Source of the DNA: Actinoplanes utahensis | GTDB lineage: Bacteria; Actinomycetota; Actinomycetes; Mycobacteriales; Micromonosporaceae | Direction of reading: 5' to 3' | Assembly: GCF_016862455.1 (NCBI RefSeq) | Contig: NZ_BOMZ01000010.1 | Coordinates: 27,520-91,519, forward strand | DNA: 64,000 bases | Shown: positions 24,184-32,633 of the stretch, piece by piece | How the letters are laid out: the number at the start of each line of letters is the position of its first letter | How positions within the stretch are numbered: the first letter of the stretch is position 1 | Made by a program: the position numbers and the translations under genes | Notes under the pieces: model-generated | Told to the model about the DNA's origin: nothing | The model's input: only the letters and a program-made list of their open reading frames with translations | Databases searched by the model: none

Positions 24184-25809
24184 ATGAGGGCGGGTGTGAA
24201 ACGGCTCGACTGCTGGCTGTGGCCCGGCTTCCTGCTCGGCGGTGTGGCGGTGGTCACCGCCGCGCTGACCCTGCCCGTGCCCTGGGACGAGGCGCTGCTG
24301 GCGGCGACCGAGGCGGGCGCCGGTGCGGCGGTGCTGGCCGGGATCCGTCGGTACCGCCCGGACCGCCCGCTCTTCTGGCGGCTGACCGCGCTCGGCCTGT
24401 TCGCGTTCGCCGGCACCCACCTGGACGGAACGCGCGGCCCCGGCCCGGTGCTCGACCAGGTGCTGCTCGGCCTCGCCTTCCTGCTGTTCACGGTGGCCCT
24501 GCTGATCCGGGCACGGGCCTGCTCCCAGCCGGGTCAGCACCGGGCCAACCTGGTCGACGGCGCGATGGTGATGATCGGGGTGATGGCCGGCGGCTGGTCC
24601 CTGGTGATCGGCCCGGTCCTCGCCGAACGCTGGCACAGCCCGACCCCGGCCGCGGTCTTCGCCGTCTACACCCTGCTCGCGCTGGTACGGGCCGCGGCGG
24701 CCGCCGTGGTGCTGCTGGCCGGCGATCCGCGCAACCGCGCGCACCAGCTGGTCGTGGCGGGGACCCTGCTCGGGTTCGCCACGGACATCGCGTTCGCCTC
24801 GGCCATGGCCTGGGACCGGCCGCCGGCCACCTGGAACTTCGTCGCCTGGATCGTGGGGCACCTGATCGTCGCGGCGGCGGCCCTGCACCCGTCGATGGCG
24901 GTGGTGGAGCACAGCGGCGAGCCGCAGCGGCTGACCCGGGTCCGGCTCGGGTTGTTCGCCGCGCTGACCGCCCTGTACCCGCTGCTCACCGGCCTCGCCA
25001 CGCTGAACCGGCTGGCCGGCTCACCGCCGGCCGGCCCACCGCCGGGCGCCCCGCCGGTGCCGGGCGACCTCAGCCTGTTCCTGCTGCCGATGCTGCTGGG
25101 CATCGGGGTGAGTGTGCTGCTGGTGCTGCGGATGGGCATGATCGGCAACCTGGCGCAGCGGCGTGCCCACCAGCTCGACGTGGCGTTGCGCGAACAGCAG
25201 GCGCTGCGCGCGGAACTGGAGCATCGGGCCACCCACGACCCGCTGACCGGGCTCGGCAACCGGGCCGCGCTGACCGAGGCCCTCGCCGTCGCGGTGGACC
25301 GGCCGGCCGGTGGGCGGGGCTGGCTGCTGCTGCTGGACCTGGACGGATTCAAGGAGGTCAACGACACGCTCGGGCACCCGGTCGGGGACGAGCTGCTGGT
25401 GGCGCTGGGGGCGGAGTTCCGGCGTACGGCCCCGGACGCGCTGGTCGCCCGGCTCGGCGGCGACGAGTTCGCGGTGATCGTGCCGGACCACGGCAGCGGG
25501 CACGCCCTCGGCACCGCGGACGCGCTGCTGGCCGCGGCCGCGCGCGAGCATGTGGTCGGCGGCGCCCCGGTCCGGGTGTCGGCCAGCATCGGCGTGCTGC
25601 ACCTGGACGACGCGGGCACCTCCGCGGACGCGCTGCGGGACGCCGACGTGGCCCTCTACGCGGCGAAGGCGGCGGGGCGGGCGCGTTACCGGGTGCACAC
25701 TCCCGAAGGCGACCGCCTCCACAACCACACTCCCGAAGGCGACCGCGACCACAACCACACTCCCGAAGGCGACCGCGACCGCAACCGGGCCGCAACCGGG
25801 GCGGGGTGA
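24184..25809 (+). CDS. membrane diguanylate cyclase (GGDEF)
   Basis: 541 residues: eight or so membrane helices (to about residue 325), a short coiled linker (QRRAHQLDVALREQQALRAELEHRA) and a GGDEF domain with intact RLGGDEFAV at 425-429. The domain should make c-di-GMP. The product-inhibition RxxD site five residues before GGDEF is absent. The tail ends in three tandem HTPEGDR repeats. Starts at 24178 (GTG), 24184 (ATG) and 24196 (GTG, with GAGGG 5 nt upstream) are all possible. It is divergent from the GlgM-type gene with under 50 bp between, so their promoters must overlap. Confidence 0.88.
   Translation: MRAGVKRLDCWLWPGFLLGGVAVVTAALTLPVPWDEALLAATEAGAGAAVLAGIRRYRPDRPLFWRLTALGLFAFAGTHLDGTRGPGPVLDQVLLGLAFLLFTVALLIRARACSQPGQHRANLVDGAMVMIGVMAGGWSLVIGPVLAERWHSPTPAAVFAVYTLLALVRAAAAAVVLLAGDPRNRAHQLVVAGTLLGFATDIAFASAMAWDRPPATWNFVAWIVGHLIVAAAALHPSMAVVEHSGEPQRLTRVRLGLFAALTALYPLLTGLATLNRLAGSPPAGPPPGAPPVPGDLSLFLLPMLLGIGVSVLLVLRMGMIGNLAQRRAHQLDVALREQQALRAELEHRATHDPLTGLGNRAALTEALAVAVDRPAGGRGWLLLLDLDGFKEVNDTLGHPVGDELLVALGAEFRRTAPDALVARLGGDEFAVIVPDHGSGHALGTADALLAAAAREHVVGGAPVRVSASIGVLHLDDAGTSADALRDADVALYAAKAAGRARYRVHTPEGDRLHNHTPEGDRDHNHTPEGDRDRNRAATGAG
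25696..25785 (+). repeat. three 30-bp tandem repeats in the GGDEF gene tail
   Basis: Three adjacent copies of a 30-bp unit starting CACACTCCCGAAGGCGACCG, in frame, encode HTPEGDR plus three variable residues each. The copies are nearly identical, so this is a recent or slipping expansion. Confidence 0.9.
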
Positions 25810-25811
25810 CC

Positions 25812-28022
25812 ATGGCCCACGTGCACATCCACCGGCTCCCGGCCTGGCAGTACGCCCTCGCGGGCGGCACCACGGCGGTGCTCGGCGCGTACGCGCTGAA
25901 CAGCATCGTCCTCTGGCTGCTGCTGCAGGCCGCCGTCGTCGTGGTCCTCTACCGGGCCGCGTGCCGGCACCGCTGCGGCTGGTGGCTGCTGTTCGCCGCC
26001 GCCCTCGCCGGGCTGATCGCCGCCGCCGGCTGGAGCATCCGCTCCGGCGTGCCGGCGAACACGCCGATGGGCCTGTCGATGGCGCTGCCGTACGCCCTCT
26101 ACGCCGCCGGCGCCTTCCAGTTCGGCAGGCGCAAGCAGCCGGGCTCGGCCGCCGAGGCGGGCGCCGTGGTGCTCGGCCTGGCGATGGTGGCCTGGTCCTT
26201 CGTCGTGCTGCCGTACCTGGGCGAACCCGGTTACCAGCAGGTCGGCAACGCGCTGGCGATGCTCTACGCGGTGATCGACATCGCGATCCTGGCGACCGTG
26301 CTGCGCAACCTGGCCGACGCCCGGCGCGGCCCGGCCCGGCTGCTCGCGGCGGGCGGCCTGCTGCTGCTCACCCCCCATCTGGTGTACGCCGCGACCGGTT
26401 CCGCCGGGACCGTGCCGTTCCTGCCCGGCGGCCCCGCCCACCTGATGATCCAGTTCTGCTGGGTGCTGGTCGCGGCCGCCGCGCTGCACCCCGGCGCGGG
26501 CGTCTACCTGCCGGGCGCGGAGGGGGTCGGGCGGCGGCCGCTGATCGCGATGTGCACCGCCGCGGTGGCCAGCCCGCTGATCCCGGCGATCGCCGACCGG
26601 CGGGCCGTCGTGGTCGTCCCGGCGCTGCTCACCGCGGGTGTCTGCGGGCTGTTGCTGCTGCGGATCGTGCTGCTCGCCCGGCTCGCCGAGCGGCGGGCCG
26701 GGCAGGCCCGGGCGGCGTTGCAGGAGCAGCAGGTGCTCCAGCGGCGGCTGGCGTACCGGGCCGGGCACGACGCGCTGACCGGGCTCGCCAACCGGGACCT
26801 GTTGCTGGACCACCTGGGCCGGGCCGTGGCCGGGGACCGTCCGTACGCGCTGATCCTGTGCGCGCTGGACGGGTTCAAGGAGGTCAACGACACCTACGGG
26901 CATCACGTCGGTGACACCGTGCTGCGGCAGGTGGCGGGACGGCTGCTGCTGTTCGCGCCGGAGGTCGAGCTGGTCGCCCGGCTGGGCGGCGACGAGTTCG
27001 GTTTCCTGGTCACGTCCGGGGCGGACGCCGGCGAGCTGGCCGGGCGGGTCGTCGGCGCGGTGGCGGCGGCGCCGTTCGTGGTGGACGAGCGGCGGATCCC
27101 GCTGACCGCGCGGGCCGGGCTCGCCGACGGCGTGCCGGGCAACGACACCGTCCTCGGCGACGCCGATCTGGCCCTGCGCGCCGCGAAGCAGGCCGGCGGC
27201 GCCCGCCCGGCCCGGTTCGACGAGTCGCTGCGCGCCGAGCAGACCGAACGCGCCCGGATCGCCGCCGGGCTGCGCCAGGCGCTCGCCGACGGCAGTCTGT
27301 TCATGCACTACCAGCCGGTGGTGGACGCCGGGACCGGCCGGATGACCGGGGTGGAGGCGCTGATGCGCTGGCGCCGCGACGGCGAGCTCGTGCCGCCGGG
27401 CGTGTTCATCCCGGTGGCCGAGCAGACCGGCCTGATCGGCGCGGTCGGCACGCGGGCGCTGTGGCTGGCGTGTGCGCAGGCCGCCGTCTGGCACCGCGAG
27501 CACGGCCTCTACCTGACCGTGAACGTCTCCACCCACCAGCTGCGCGACCCCGGCTTCGCCGACGGCGTCCTGGCGGTTCTGGCCGGCACCGGGCTGCCCG
27601 CGGCGGCGCTGGTGCTGGAGATCACCGAATCGGTTCTCATCGACGCCGCTGATACTCCGGTGCTCGGCACGCTGCGCGCGCACGGCGTCCGGATCGCCAT
27701 CGACGACTTCGGCACCGGCTACTCCTCGCTGGCCTATCTGCACACGCTGCCGGTCGACATTCTCAAGATCGATCAGTCCTTCATCCGCCGGTTGCAGGAT
27801 CCGCCGAAGCCCACCGACGTGAGCCTGACCAGGGCGATCCTGGAACTGGCGCGCAGTCAGGGGCTGCTCGCCGTGGCCGAGGGGGTGGAGACCGGAGCGC
27901 AGGCGGACCTGCTGCGGGAGCTGTCCTGCCCGCTCGCGCAGGGCTACCATTTCGGCCGTCCGGCCGACGCCCGGTCGATCGATTCGCTGTTGCGGGACAC
28001 CGTTCGGGAGCCCGCCGCCTGA
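25812..28022 (+). CDS. membrane GGDEF-EAL protein (c-di-GMP synthesis/breakdown)
   Basis: 736 residues: membrane helices to about residue 300, GGDEF at 392-396 (ARLGGDEFGF) and an EAL domain with EAL at 515-517, NVSTHQL, ITESVLID, DDFGTGYSS, KIDQSFIR and VAEGVET all present. Both active sites therefore look complete. The GGDEF lacks an RxxD inhibitory site. A GTG two codons earlier overlaps the previous stop as GTGA, so the two c-di-GMP genes form a coupled pair. Which activity dominates in vivo cannot be read from sequence. Confidence 0.9.
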   Translation: MAHVHIHRLPAWQYALAGGTTAVLGAYALNSIVLWLLLQAAVVVVLYRAACRHRCGWWLLFAAALAGLIAAAGWSIRSGVPANTPMGLSMALPYALYAAGAFQFGRRKQPGSAAEAGAVVLGLAMVAWSFVVLPYLGEPGYQQVGNALAMLYAVIDIAILATVLRNLADARRGPARLLAAGGLLLLTPHLVYAATGSAGTVPFLPGGPAHLMIQFCWVLVAAAALHPGAGVYLPGAEGVGRRPLIAMCTAAVASPLIPAIADRRAVVVVPALLTAGVCGLLLLRIVLLARLAERRAGQARAALQEQQVLQRRLAYRAGHDALTGLANRDLLLDHLGRAVAGDRPYALILCALDGFKEVNDTYGHHVGDTVLRQVAGRLLLFAPEVELVARLGGDEFGFLVTSGADAGELAGRVVGAVAAAPFVVDERRIPLTARAGLADGVPGNDTVLGDADLALRAAKQAGGARPARFDESLRAEQTERARIAAGLRQALADGSLFMHYQPVVDAGTGRMTGVEALMRWRRDGELVPPGVFIPVAEQTGLIGAVGTRALWLACAQAAVWHREHGLYLTVNVSTHQLRDPGFADGVLAVLAGTGLPAAALVLEITESVLIDAADTPVLGTLRAHGVRIAIDDFGTGYSSLAYLHTLPVDILKIDQSFIRRLQDPPKPTDVSLTRAILELARSQGLLAVAEGVETGAQADLLRELSCPLAQGYHFGRPADARSIDSLLRDTVREPAA

Positions 28023-28109
28023 CCGGTAAGCGCCTTGCAGCCGCAGCAAGATATTTCTAACCGCCCTTTCGGGTGGCGCGTGGGCGGCCGGAATATTAGC
28101 GTCCTCCCC

Positions 28110-29342
28110 ATGGCTGTCAAGGTGCTTGCGATCGTTCTGGCTGGTGGCGAAGGCAAGCGCCTGATGCCGTTGACGGCTGACCGGGCGAAACCCGGTGTGC
28201 CGTTCGGCGGCATCTACCGCATGATCGATTTCGTGCTGTCCAACCTCGCCAACGCGGGGTACCTGAAGATCGTCGTGCTGACCCAGTACAAGTCGCACTC
28301 CCTGGACCGGCACATCTCCAAGACGTGGCGGATGTCGACGCTGCTGGGCAACTACGTCACCCCGGTCCCCGCGCAGCAGCGGCTCGGCCCGCGCTGGTTC
28401 GCCGGCTCCGCCGACGCGATCTACCAGAGCCTCAACCTGATCAACGACGAGTCGCCGGACTACGTGATCGTGTTCGGCGCCGACCACATCTACCGCATGG
28501 ACCCGAAGCAGATGGTCAACGACCACATCGCCTCGGGCGCCGCGGTCACCGTCGCCGGGATCCGCCAGCCGCTGTCGCTCGCCGACCAGTTCGGCGTCAT
28601 CGACGTCGGCCCGGACGGCAAGAAGATCAAGGCGTTCCGGGAGAAGCCGAAGGACGCGACCGGCCTGCCCGACTCCCCCGACGAGGTGTACGCGTCGATG
28701 GGCAACTACGTCTTCACCACCCGGGCGCTCTGCGAGGCCGTCACCCTCGACGCGCAGAACCCGGACAGCAAGCACGACATGGGCGGCAACATCATCCCGA
28801 TGCTGGTGGAGCGCGGCGAGGCGAACGTCTACGACTTCCGCGACAACGACGTGCCCGGCGCCACCGACCGGGACCGTGGTTACTGGCGCGACGTGGGCAC
28901 GCTCGACTCGTTCTACGAGGCGCACATGGACCTGATCGCCACCCTGCCGATCTTCAACCTGTACAACCACGACTGGCCGATCTTCACCAACTACGGCTCC
29001 TGGCCGCCGGCCAAGTTCGTGCACGGCTACGACGACCGCCAGGGCCGCGCCATCGACTCGATGATCTCCCCCGGCGTGGTGGTCTCCGGCGCCCTGGTGG
29101 AACGCTCGGTGATCTCCCCCAACGTCCGGGTCAACTCGTGGGCCCACGTCGACGGCGCGGTGATCATGGAGGGCGTCTCGGTCGGCCGCCGCGCGGTCAT
29201 CCGCAACGCCATCATCGACAAGAACGTGGTGATCCCCGAGGGCGCCCAGATCGGCGTCGACCTGGACCGCGACCGCAAGCTCTACACGGTCAGCGACAAC
29301 GGCGTCGTCGTCATCGGCAAGGGCCAGCGCGTCGAGCTCTGA
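28110..29342 (+). CDS. glgC: glucose-1-phosphate adenylyltransferase
   Basis: 410 residues. [16 protein letters not shown] is the nucleotide-binding loop, AKPGVPFGG and [10 protein letters not shown] follow, and a C-terminal left-handed beta-helix region ([19 protein letters not shown]) completes the fold. It makes ADP-glucose from ATP and glucose-1-phosphate, the committed step of glycogen synthesis and the supplier for the GlgM-type enzyme across the locus. MAVKVLAIV is the first start next to the conserved strand. A separate promoter in the 87-bp gap before it is possible. Confidence 0.95.
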   Translation: MAVKVLAIVLAGGEGKRLMPLTADRAKPGVPFGGIYRMIDFVLSNLANAGYLKIVVLTQYKSHSLDRHISKTWRMSTLLGNYVTPVPAQQRLGPRWFAGSADAIYQSLNLINDESPDYVIVFGADHIYRMDPKQMVNDHIASGAAVTVAGIRQPLSLADQFGVIDVGPDGKKIKAFREKPKDATGLPDSPDEVYASMGNYVFTTRALCEAVTLDAQNPDSKHDMGGNIIPMLVERGEANVYDFRDNDVPGATDRDRGYWRDVGTLDSFYEAHMDLIATLPIFNLYNHDWPIFTNYGSWPPAKFVHGYDDRQGRAIDSMISPGVVVSGALVERSVISPNVRVNSWAHVDGAVIMEGVSVGRRAVIRNAIIDKNVVIPEGAQIGVDLDRDRKLYTVSDNGVVVIGKGQRVEL

Positions 29343-29400
29343 CGCGCTATCGCCGGATCCAACCCTTGCGGTGGTACGGCGCAAGCGCTCCCGTCGATCG

Positions 29401-29468
29401 GCCGGGCGGTGTCGGGGCCGCCCGGCATCACGTCGGTTCGCCGCCCGCCGGGTGGGGGCGGCGGGCGG
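29401..29468. terminator. two hairpins between convergent genes
   Basis: Two 9-bp perfect stems: 29401-29409/29418-29426 (GCCGGGCGG / CCGCCCGGC) and 29441-29449/29460-29468 (CCGCCCGCC / GGCGGGCGG). They lie between glgC and the convergent anti-sigma-like gene and can serve both. Confidence 0.55.
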
Positions 29469-29469
29469 G

Positions 29470-30576
29470 TCAGGCCGGGGGCAGGAGGGTCGCCGCGCGG
29501 ACCTCGGCCGGTTCGGAGCGGTGGTCGACGACCCGGTTGCCCGCATCGAGCAGGTAGAGGTCGCAGCCCGCGTCGCTGACCATCTGGACCAGCAGATGGT
29601 CCCGGTTCGCCGGCTGGATCGCCGCCACCTCCGCGCCCGCCGGGAAACCGAGCGCCGCCGGCAGGTCCACCTCCTGCCCGGTGGCCGTGTCGATCAGCCG
29701 GGTGCCGGTGCGCACCGGTTCGGCGGCGGTGCCGGCCGGCCCGATCACCACCCGCCGGCCGTCATCGGTGACGGCCTGCACACTGAATCCACCGTTCCCG
29801 TCCACGCCCGCGGGCGTCACCCGGTGCACGACCTCCGGGCCCTCGGACCGGAGCACCACGATCTCGTTCCCTGACCGGTATGCGGTGTGGAGACCGCGCG
29901 GGGACCGGGCCAGGTATCCGGTCACGTCCTTCAGCGGGGTCTCGCCGATCTGCCCGGACACCGGGTCGACGGCCATCCGCGGCCCGCCGGCGAGCTGCCG
30001 GACGAGGATCCGCTGCGGCGCCGTGAGCCAGACCGGGCCGTCCCCTCCGGCACAGGACACTCCGGTATGCAGCACCCGGGGGTGGGACCCGTCGAGGTCG
30101 GCCACGATCAGGTCCCCGTTCCCGGGCGTGACGTAGGAGATCCGTGCCCGATCCGGGGAGACGGCCACGCCGCACACCGCACCCGGCGGCGTGAATTCGG
30201 TCTTGACCGCCTCGAAGGCCCCGCCCATCGCCAGCTTCACCCGGCCGTCGTAGGACAGGTAGCGGGTGCCGCCCGGCACGTACGGCCCGTCGTCGAAGGC
30301 GGCGCCGCTGCCGGGGACCGGAACCGTGGCCGCGGGCGGGACCTGCTCCCGGTGTGCCGCGGGCACCCCGGCCCAGGCAACGCCGGCCACGACGGCCGCC
30401 ACCGCGACGGCCGCGGAGGTGGCGAGCAGGCTACGGCGGCGCACGGTCGCCCGGCGCGACGACGCGAGGACCCGGTCCCGCAGATCCGCGGGTGCGACCT
30501 CGTCGGCGAGAACGGTCAGTTGCTCATGCAGGGCGCCGCGATCCGGGGAACCGAAGGGATCGATGGGAGTGTTCAC
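29470..30576 (-). CDS. membrane protein downstream of a sigma factor; putative anti-sigma factor
   Basis: 368 residues: a ~48-residue cytoplasmic N-terminus, one membrane helix (about 49-70) and an extracytoplasmic domain with repeated YLSYDGRV, RISYVTPGNGDLIVADLDG and LLVQMVSDAGCDLYLLD strands, consistent with a TolB-like beta-propeller. The start overlaps the sigma-factor stop by 4 bp. The layout suits a membrane anti-sigma or a sensor coupled to it, but no zinc-binding H-x3-C-x2-C motif is seen, so the role is inferred from position. Confidence 0.7.
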   Translation of the reverse strand: MNTPIDPFGSPDRGALHEQLTVLADEVAPADLRDRVLASSRRATVRRRSLLATSAAVAVAAVVAGVAWAGVPAAHREQVPPAATVPVPGSGAAFDDGPYVPGGTRYLSYDGRVKLAMGGAFEAVKTEFTPPGAVCGVAVSPDRARISYVTPGNGDLIVADLDGSHPRVLHTGVSCAGGDGPVWLTAPQRILVRQLAGGPRMAVDPVSGQIGETPLKDVTGYLARSPRGLHTAYRSGNEIVVLRSEGPEVVHRVTPAGVDGNGGFSVQAVTDDGRRVVIGPAGTAAEPVRTGTRLIDTATGQEVDLPAALGFPAGAEVAAIQPANRDHLLVQMVSDAGCDLYLLDAGNRVVDHRSEPAEVRAATLLPPA

Positions 30577-31094
30577 GACAGGGCTCCGTTCCGGCTGTCG
30601 AAGTCGGCGAGTCCGGGTGCTACGGCCCGCATCCGGGCCAGGGCTTTGGCGGTCTGGCTCTTGATCGTGCCGACGCTGACCCCGAGCAGGTCAGCGGCCT
30701 CCCGTTCGGTGCGGTCCTCGTAGAAGCGCAGCACCAGCACGGCCCGCTGCCGGGTGGTCAGCCGGGACAGGGCGTCCCGGAGGGTGAGGCGCAGGCTCAC
30801 TGCCGCGGCATGGTCGTCCGGGCCCGGCCGGTCCGGTAGTCGTTCCGGGATCACCTCCGCCACCCGGCGCCGGCGCCACCAGGAGACCTGGAGGTGGTAC
30901 ATGGTGCGGCGGGCGTACGACTCGGCGTTGGCGGGGTCGGCCAGCCGTTTCCAGGCCTGGTGGGTGCGGCTGAGCGCCGACTGCACGAGGTCCTCGGCGA
31001 GCTGCTGGTCACCGGTGAGCAGGTAGGCCGAACGCAGCAGGGCGTGCGTCCGGGCGCGGACGAAGGAGTCGAAATCGTCCTCAGTGGTCTCCAC
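30573..31094 (-). CDS. ECF sigma factor, SigE-like (SigE family of actinobacteria)
   Basis: A 173-residue ECF sigma factor: region 2 (FDSFVRARTHALLRSAYLLTGD...EDLVQSAL) and region 4 with the HTH (LTTRQRAVLVLRFYEDRTEREAADLLGVS, GTIKSQTAKAL). It is most like the small 'SigE family' ECF factors abundant in Micromonosporaceae, usually controlled by a membrane partner encoded next to them, as here. The target promoters are unknown. Confidence 0.9.
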   Translation of the reverse strand: METTEDDFDSFVRARTHALLRSAYLLTGDQQLAEDLVQSALSRTHQAWKRLADPANAESYARRTMYHLQVSWWRRRRVAEVIPERLPDRPGPDDHAAAVSLRLTLRDALSRLTTRQRAVLVLRFYEDRTEREAADLLGVSVGTIKSQTAKALARMRAVAPGLADFDSRNGALS

Positions 31095-31249
31095 CCGAGG
31101 ATTCCCCGATCGCTGGATGTGGATGACGGCATGTCGCCCACCAAGACGCCTGCCGGCACCCGAAAGGTTGCCGGGTCACCTGATCGACCATCGGCGCGGA
31201 CCGGCCACCGTCCGGCATCCGCCGTTGCGGCCACCGGCCTGACCGGCCG

Positions 31250-32263
31250 TCACCTCCGGTCGCGCAGCGTCTGCGACGGGGTCACGCCGAACCGGGCTCG
31301 ATAGGCGCCGGCGAACCGGCCCAGGTGGGTGAAGCCGTACCGGTACGCGACCTCGCTGACACTGGCCTGCCCGGCGTCGGCGCGGGAGAGCTCGGCGTGC
31401 ACGTGGTCCAGGCGCAGCCGGCGCAGGTAGGTGAGCGGGGACATGCCGACGTGCTGGCGGAACGCCTCCTGCAGCACGCGCACACCCACGCCGGCGAGGT
31501 CCGCGAGATCCCGCGTACGGTACTCGCGGCCGGGCTCGGCGTGCATCGCGTCGAGAGCGCGTTTGACCGTACGCGGCCGGTGTGGTCCCTGAAGTCCCGC
31601 CGGTTCCTCGCCGTAGGGGTGCTCGACCGTCAGGGCCAGCCCGGACACCACCATGTCCCGCCAGCGGGCCGCCATCCGGGGCTGGCTGGCCAGCCCGTCC
31701 GGCCCGCACAGCTCGGACAGCAGCAGCCGCACCAGCGCCGCCCAGGTCCGGCCGGGGCCGTCGACCAGGTCGAACCCGGTGCCGAGCGGCAGCGGGGAGA
31801 CGACCCGCTGGTCGAGGGCGGCGTCCACCTCGCGTTCCAGGGCGGCGCGTTCGACCTTGACGCTGAGCAGGCGGCAGGAGCCGGGCCAGTCCAGCTCGAT
31901 GTCGCCGGTCGGGCGGTAGACCAGGGCCCGGGTCGGGTCGGCGTGCGCCACCGCGCCGCGGTGCCGGGAACGCAGCACCCCGGTGAGGGGCACCAGGACG
32001 TGGTACGCCGTCTCGAGCGCCTCGATCGACACCCGGATGTCGGTGCCGTACCCCACCTCGCCGACGGTGATCGGGCCGAGCAGCACCACGTCCGCGGAGA
32101 AGTCGATGCGGGGGGCGTCGCCGACCGGTTCGATCCGCAGCGGCCCGTAGTACATCCGGCGGCAGAACTCCCGGGCCTCGTCCATGTCGGTGGTGCGCAG
32201 GCCGACATGGACCGGGATGTCCGCGCCCGGCGACGCCGGGCCCGGGAGCCGACCGCCTGCCAT
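31250..32263 (-). CDS. AraC-family transcriptional regulator
   Basis: 337 residues: an N-terminal AraC-binding-like cupin domain (VHVGLRTTDMDEAREFCRRMYYGP...) and a C-terminal pair of HTHs (REYRTRDLADLAGVGVRVLQ; ASVSEVAYRYGFTHLGRFAGAYRARFG). The frame extends further upstream, but the protein similarity to the family starts at about the ATG at 32263, which I use. The ligand is unknown. The next gene upstream on the same strand ends 11 bp away, so it could be part of the DUF4331 transcription unit. Confidence 0.85.
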   Translation of the reverse strand: MAGGRLPGPASPGADIPVHVGLRTTDMDEAREFCRRMYYGPLRIEPVGDAPRIDFSADVVLLGPITVGEVGYGTDIRVSIEALETAYHVLVPLTGVLRSRHRGAVAHADPTRALVYRPTGDIELDWPGSCRLLSVKVERAALEREVDAALDQRVVSPLPLGTGFDLVDGPGRTWAALVRLLLSELCGPDGLASQPRMAARWRDMVVSGLALTVEHPYGEEPAGLQGPHRPRTVKRALDAMHAEPGREYRTRDLADLAGVGVRVLQEAFRQHVGMSPLTYLRRLRLDHVHAELSRADAGQASVSEVAYRYGFTHLGRFAGAYRARFGVTPSQTLRDRR

Positions 32264-32273
32264 GCCGTCCAGA

Positions 32274-32633
32274 CTAGACCGGAACCGGCATCCGGCCGGG
32301 GACCAGATGTGCCGGCCAGGTGACCTCCGCGACCGCACCGCCCCGCACCTCGACCTGCGTGAGCGGGGTGTCCGCGTCCTGCCAGACCACGTAACGGCCC
32401 TCCGGAAGGCTGTCGATGACCACGCAGAAGGTGACACCGGAGCGGACATAACGGGCGCGCACCGCGGCGTGGGTACGCCGTCCGGTGTCCTCCACCGGGG
32501 ACACCTCGATCTCGTGCCCCTGCAACCGCGCCCCGGTGTTGATGATCAGCGCGCCGATCGGGCCGCCGATGTTCAGCATGACCGTCCCCTGTCCGGACGG
32601 GGCGAGCGTGTGGTGGTGGTGACCGTGGCTCAT
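32274..32633 (-). CDS. small protein with His-rich N-terminus, next to DUF4331
   Basis: 119 residues opening MSHGHHHHTLAPSGQGTVML. The rest is a predicted beta domain (IGALIINTGARLQGHEIEV, YVVWQDADTPLTQVEV). There is no signal peptide or membrane helix. The start overlaps the DUF4331 stop by 4 bp (ATGA), so the two are coupled. The His cluster could bind a metal. I do not recognise the family beyond its association with DUF4331. Confidence 0.75.
   Translation of the reverse strand: MSHGHHHHTLAPSGQGTVMLNIGGPIGALIINTGARLQGHEIEVSPVEDTGRRTHAAVRARYVRSGVTFCVVIDSLPEGRYVVWQDADTPLTQVEVRGGAVAEVTWPAHLVPGRMPVPV

Noticed and set aside
25686..29546. 1,286-codon minus-strand frame
   Set aside because: It spans three clear plus-strand genes (GGDEF-EAL protein and glgC included) and has no domain of its own. 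High GC keeps such antisense frames open.
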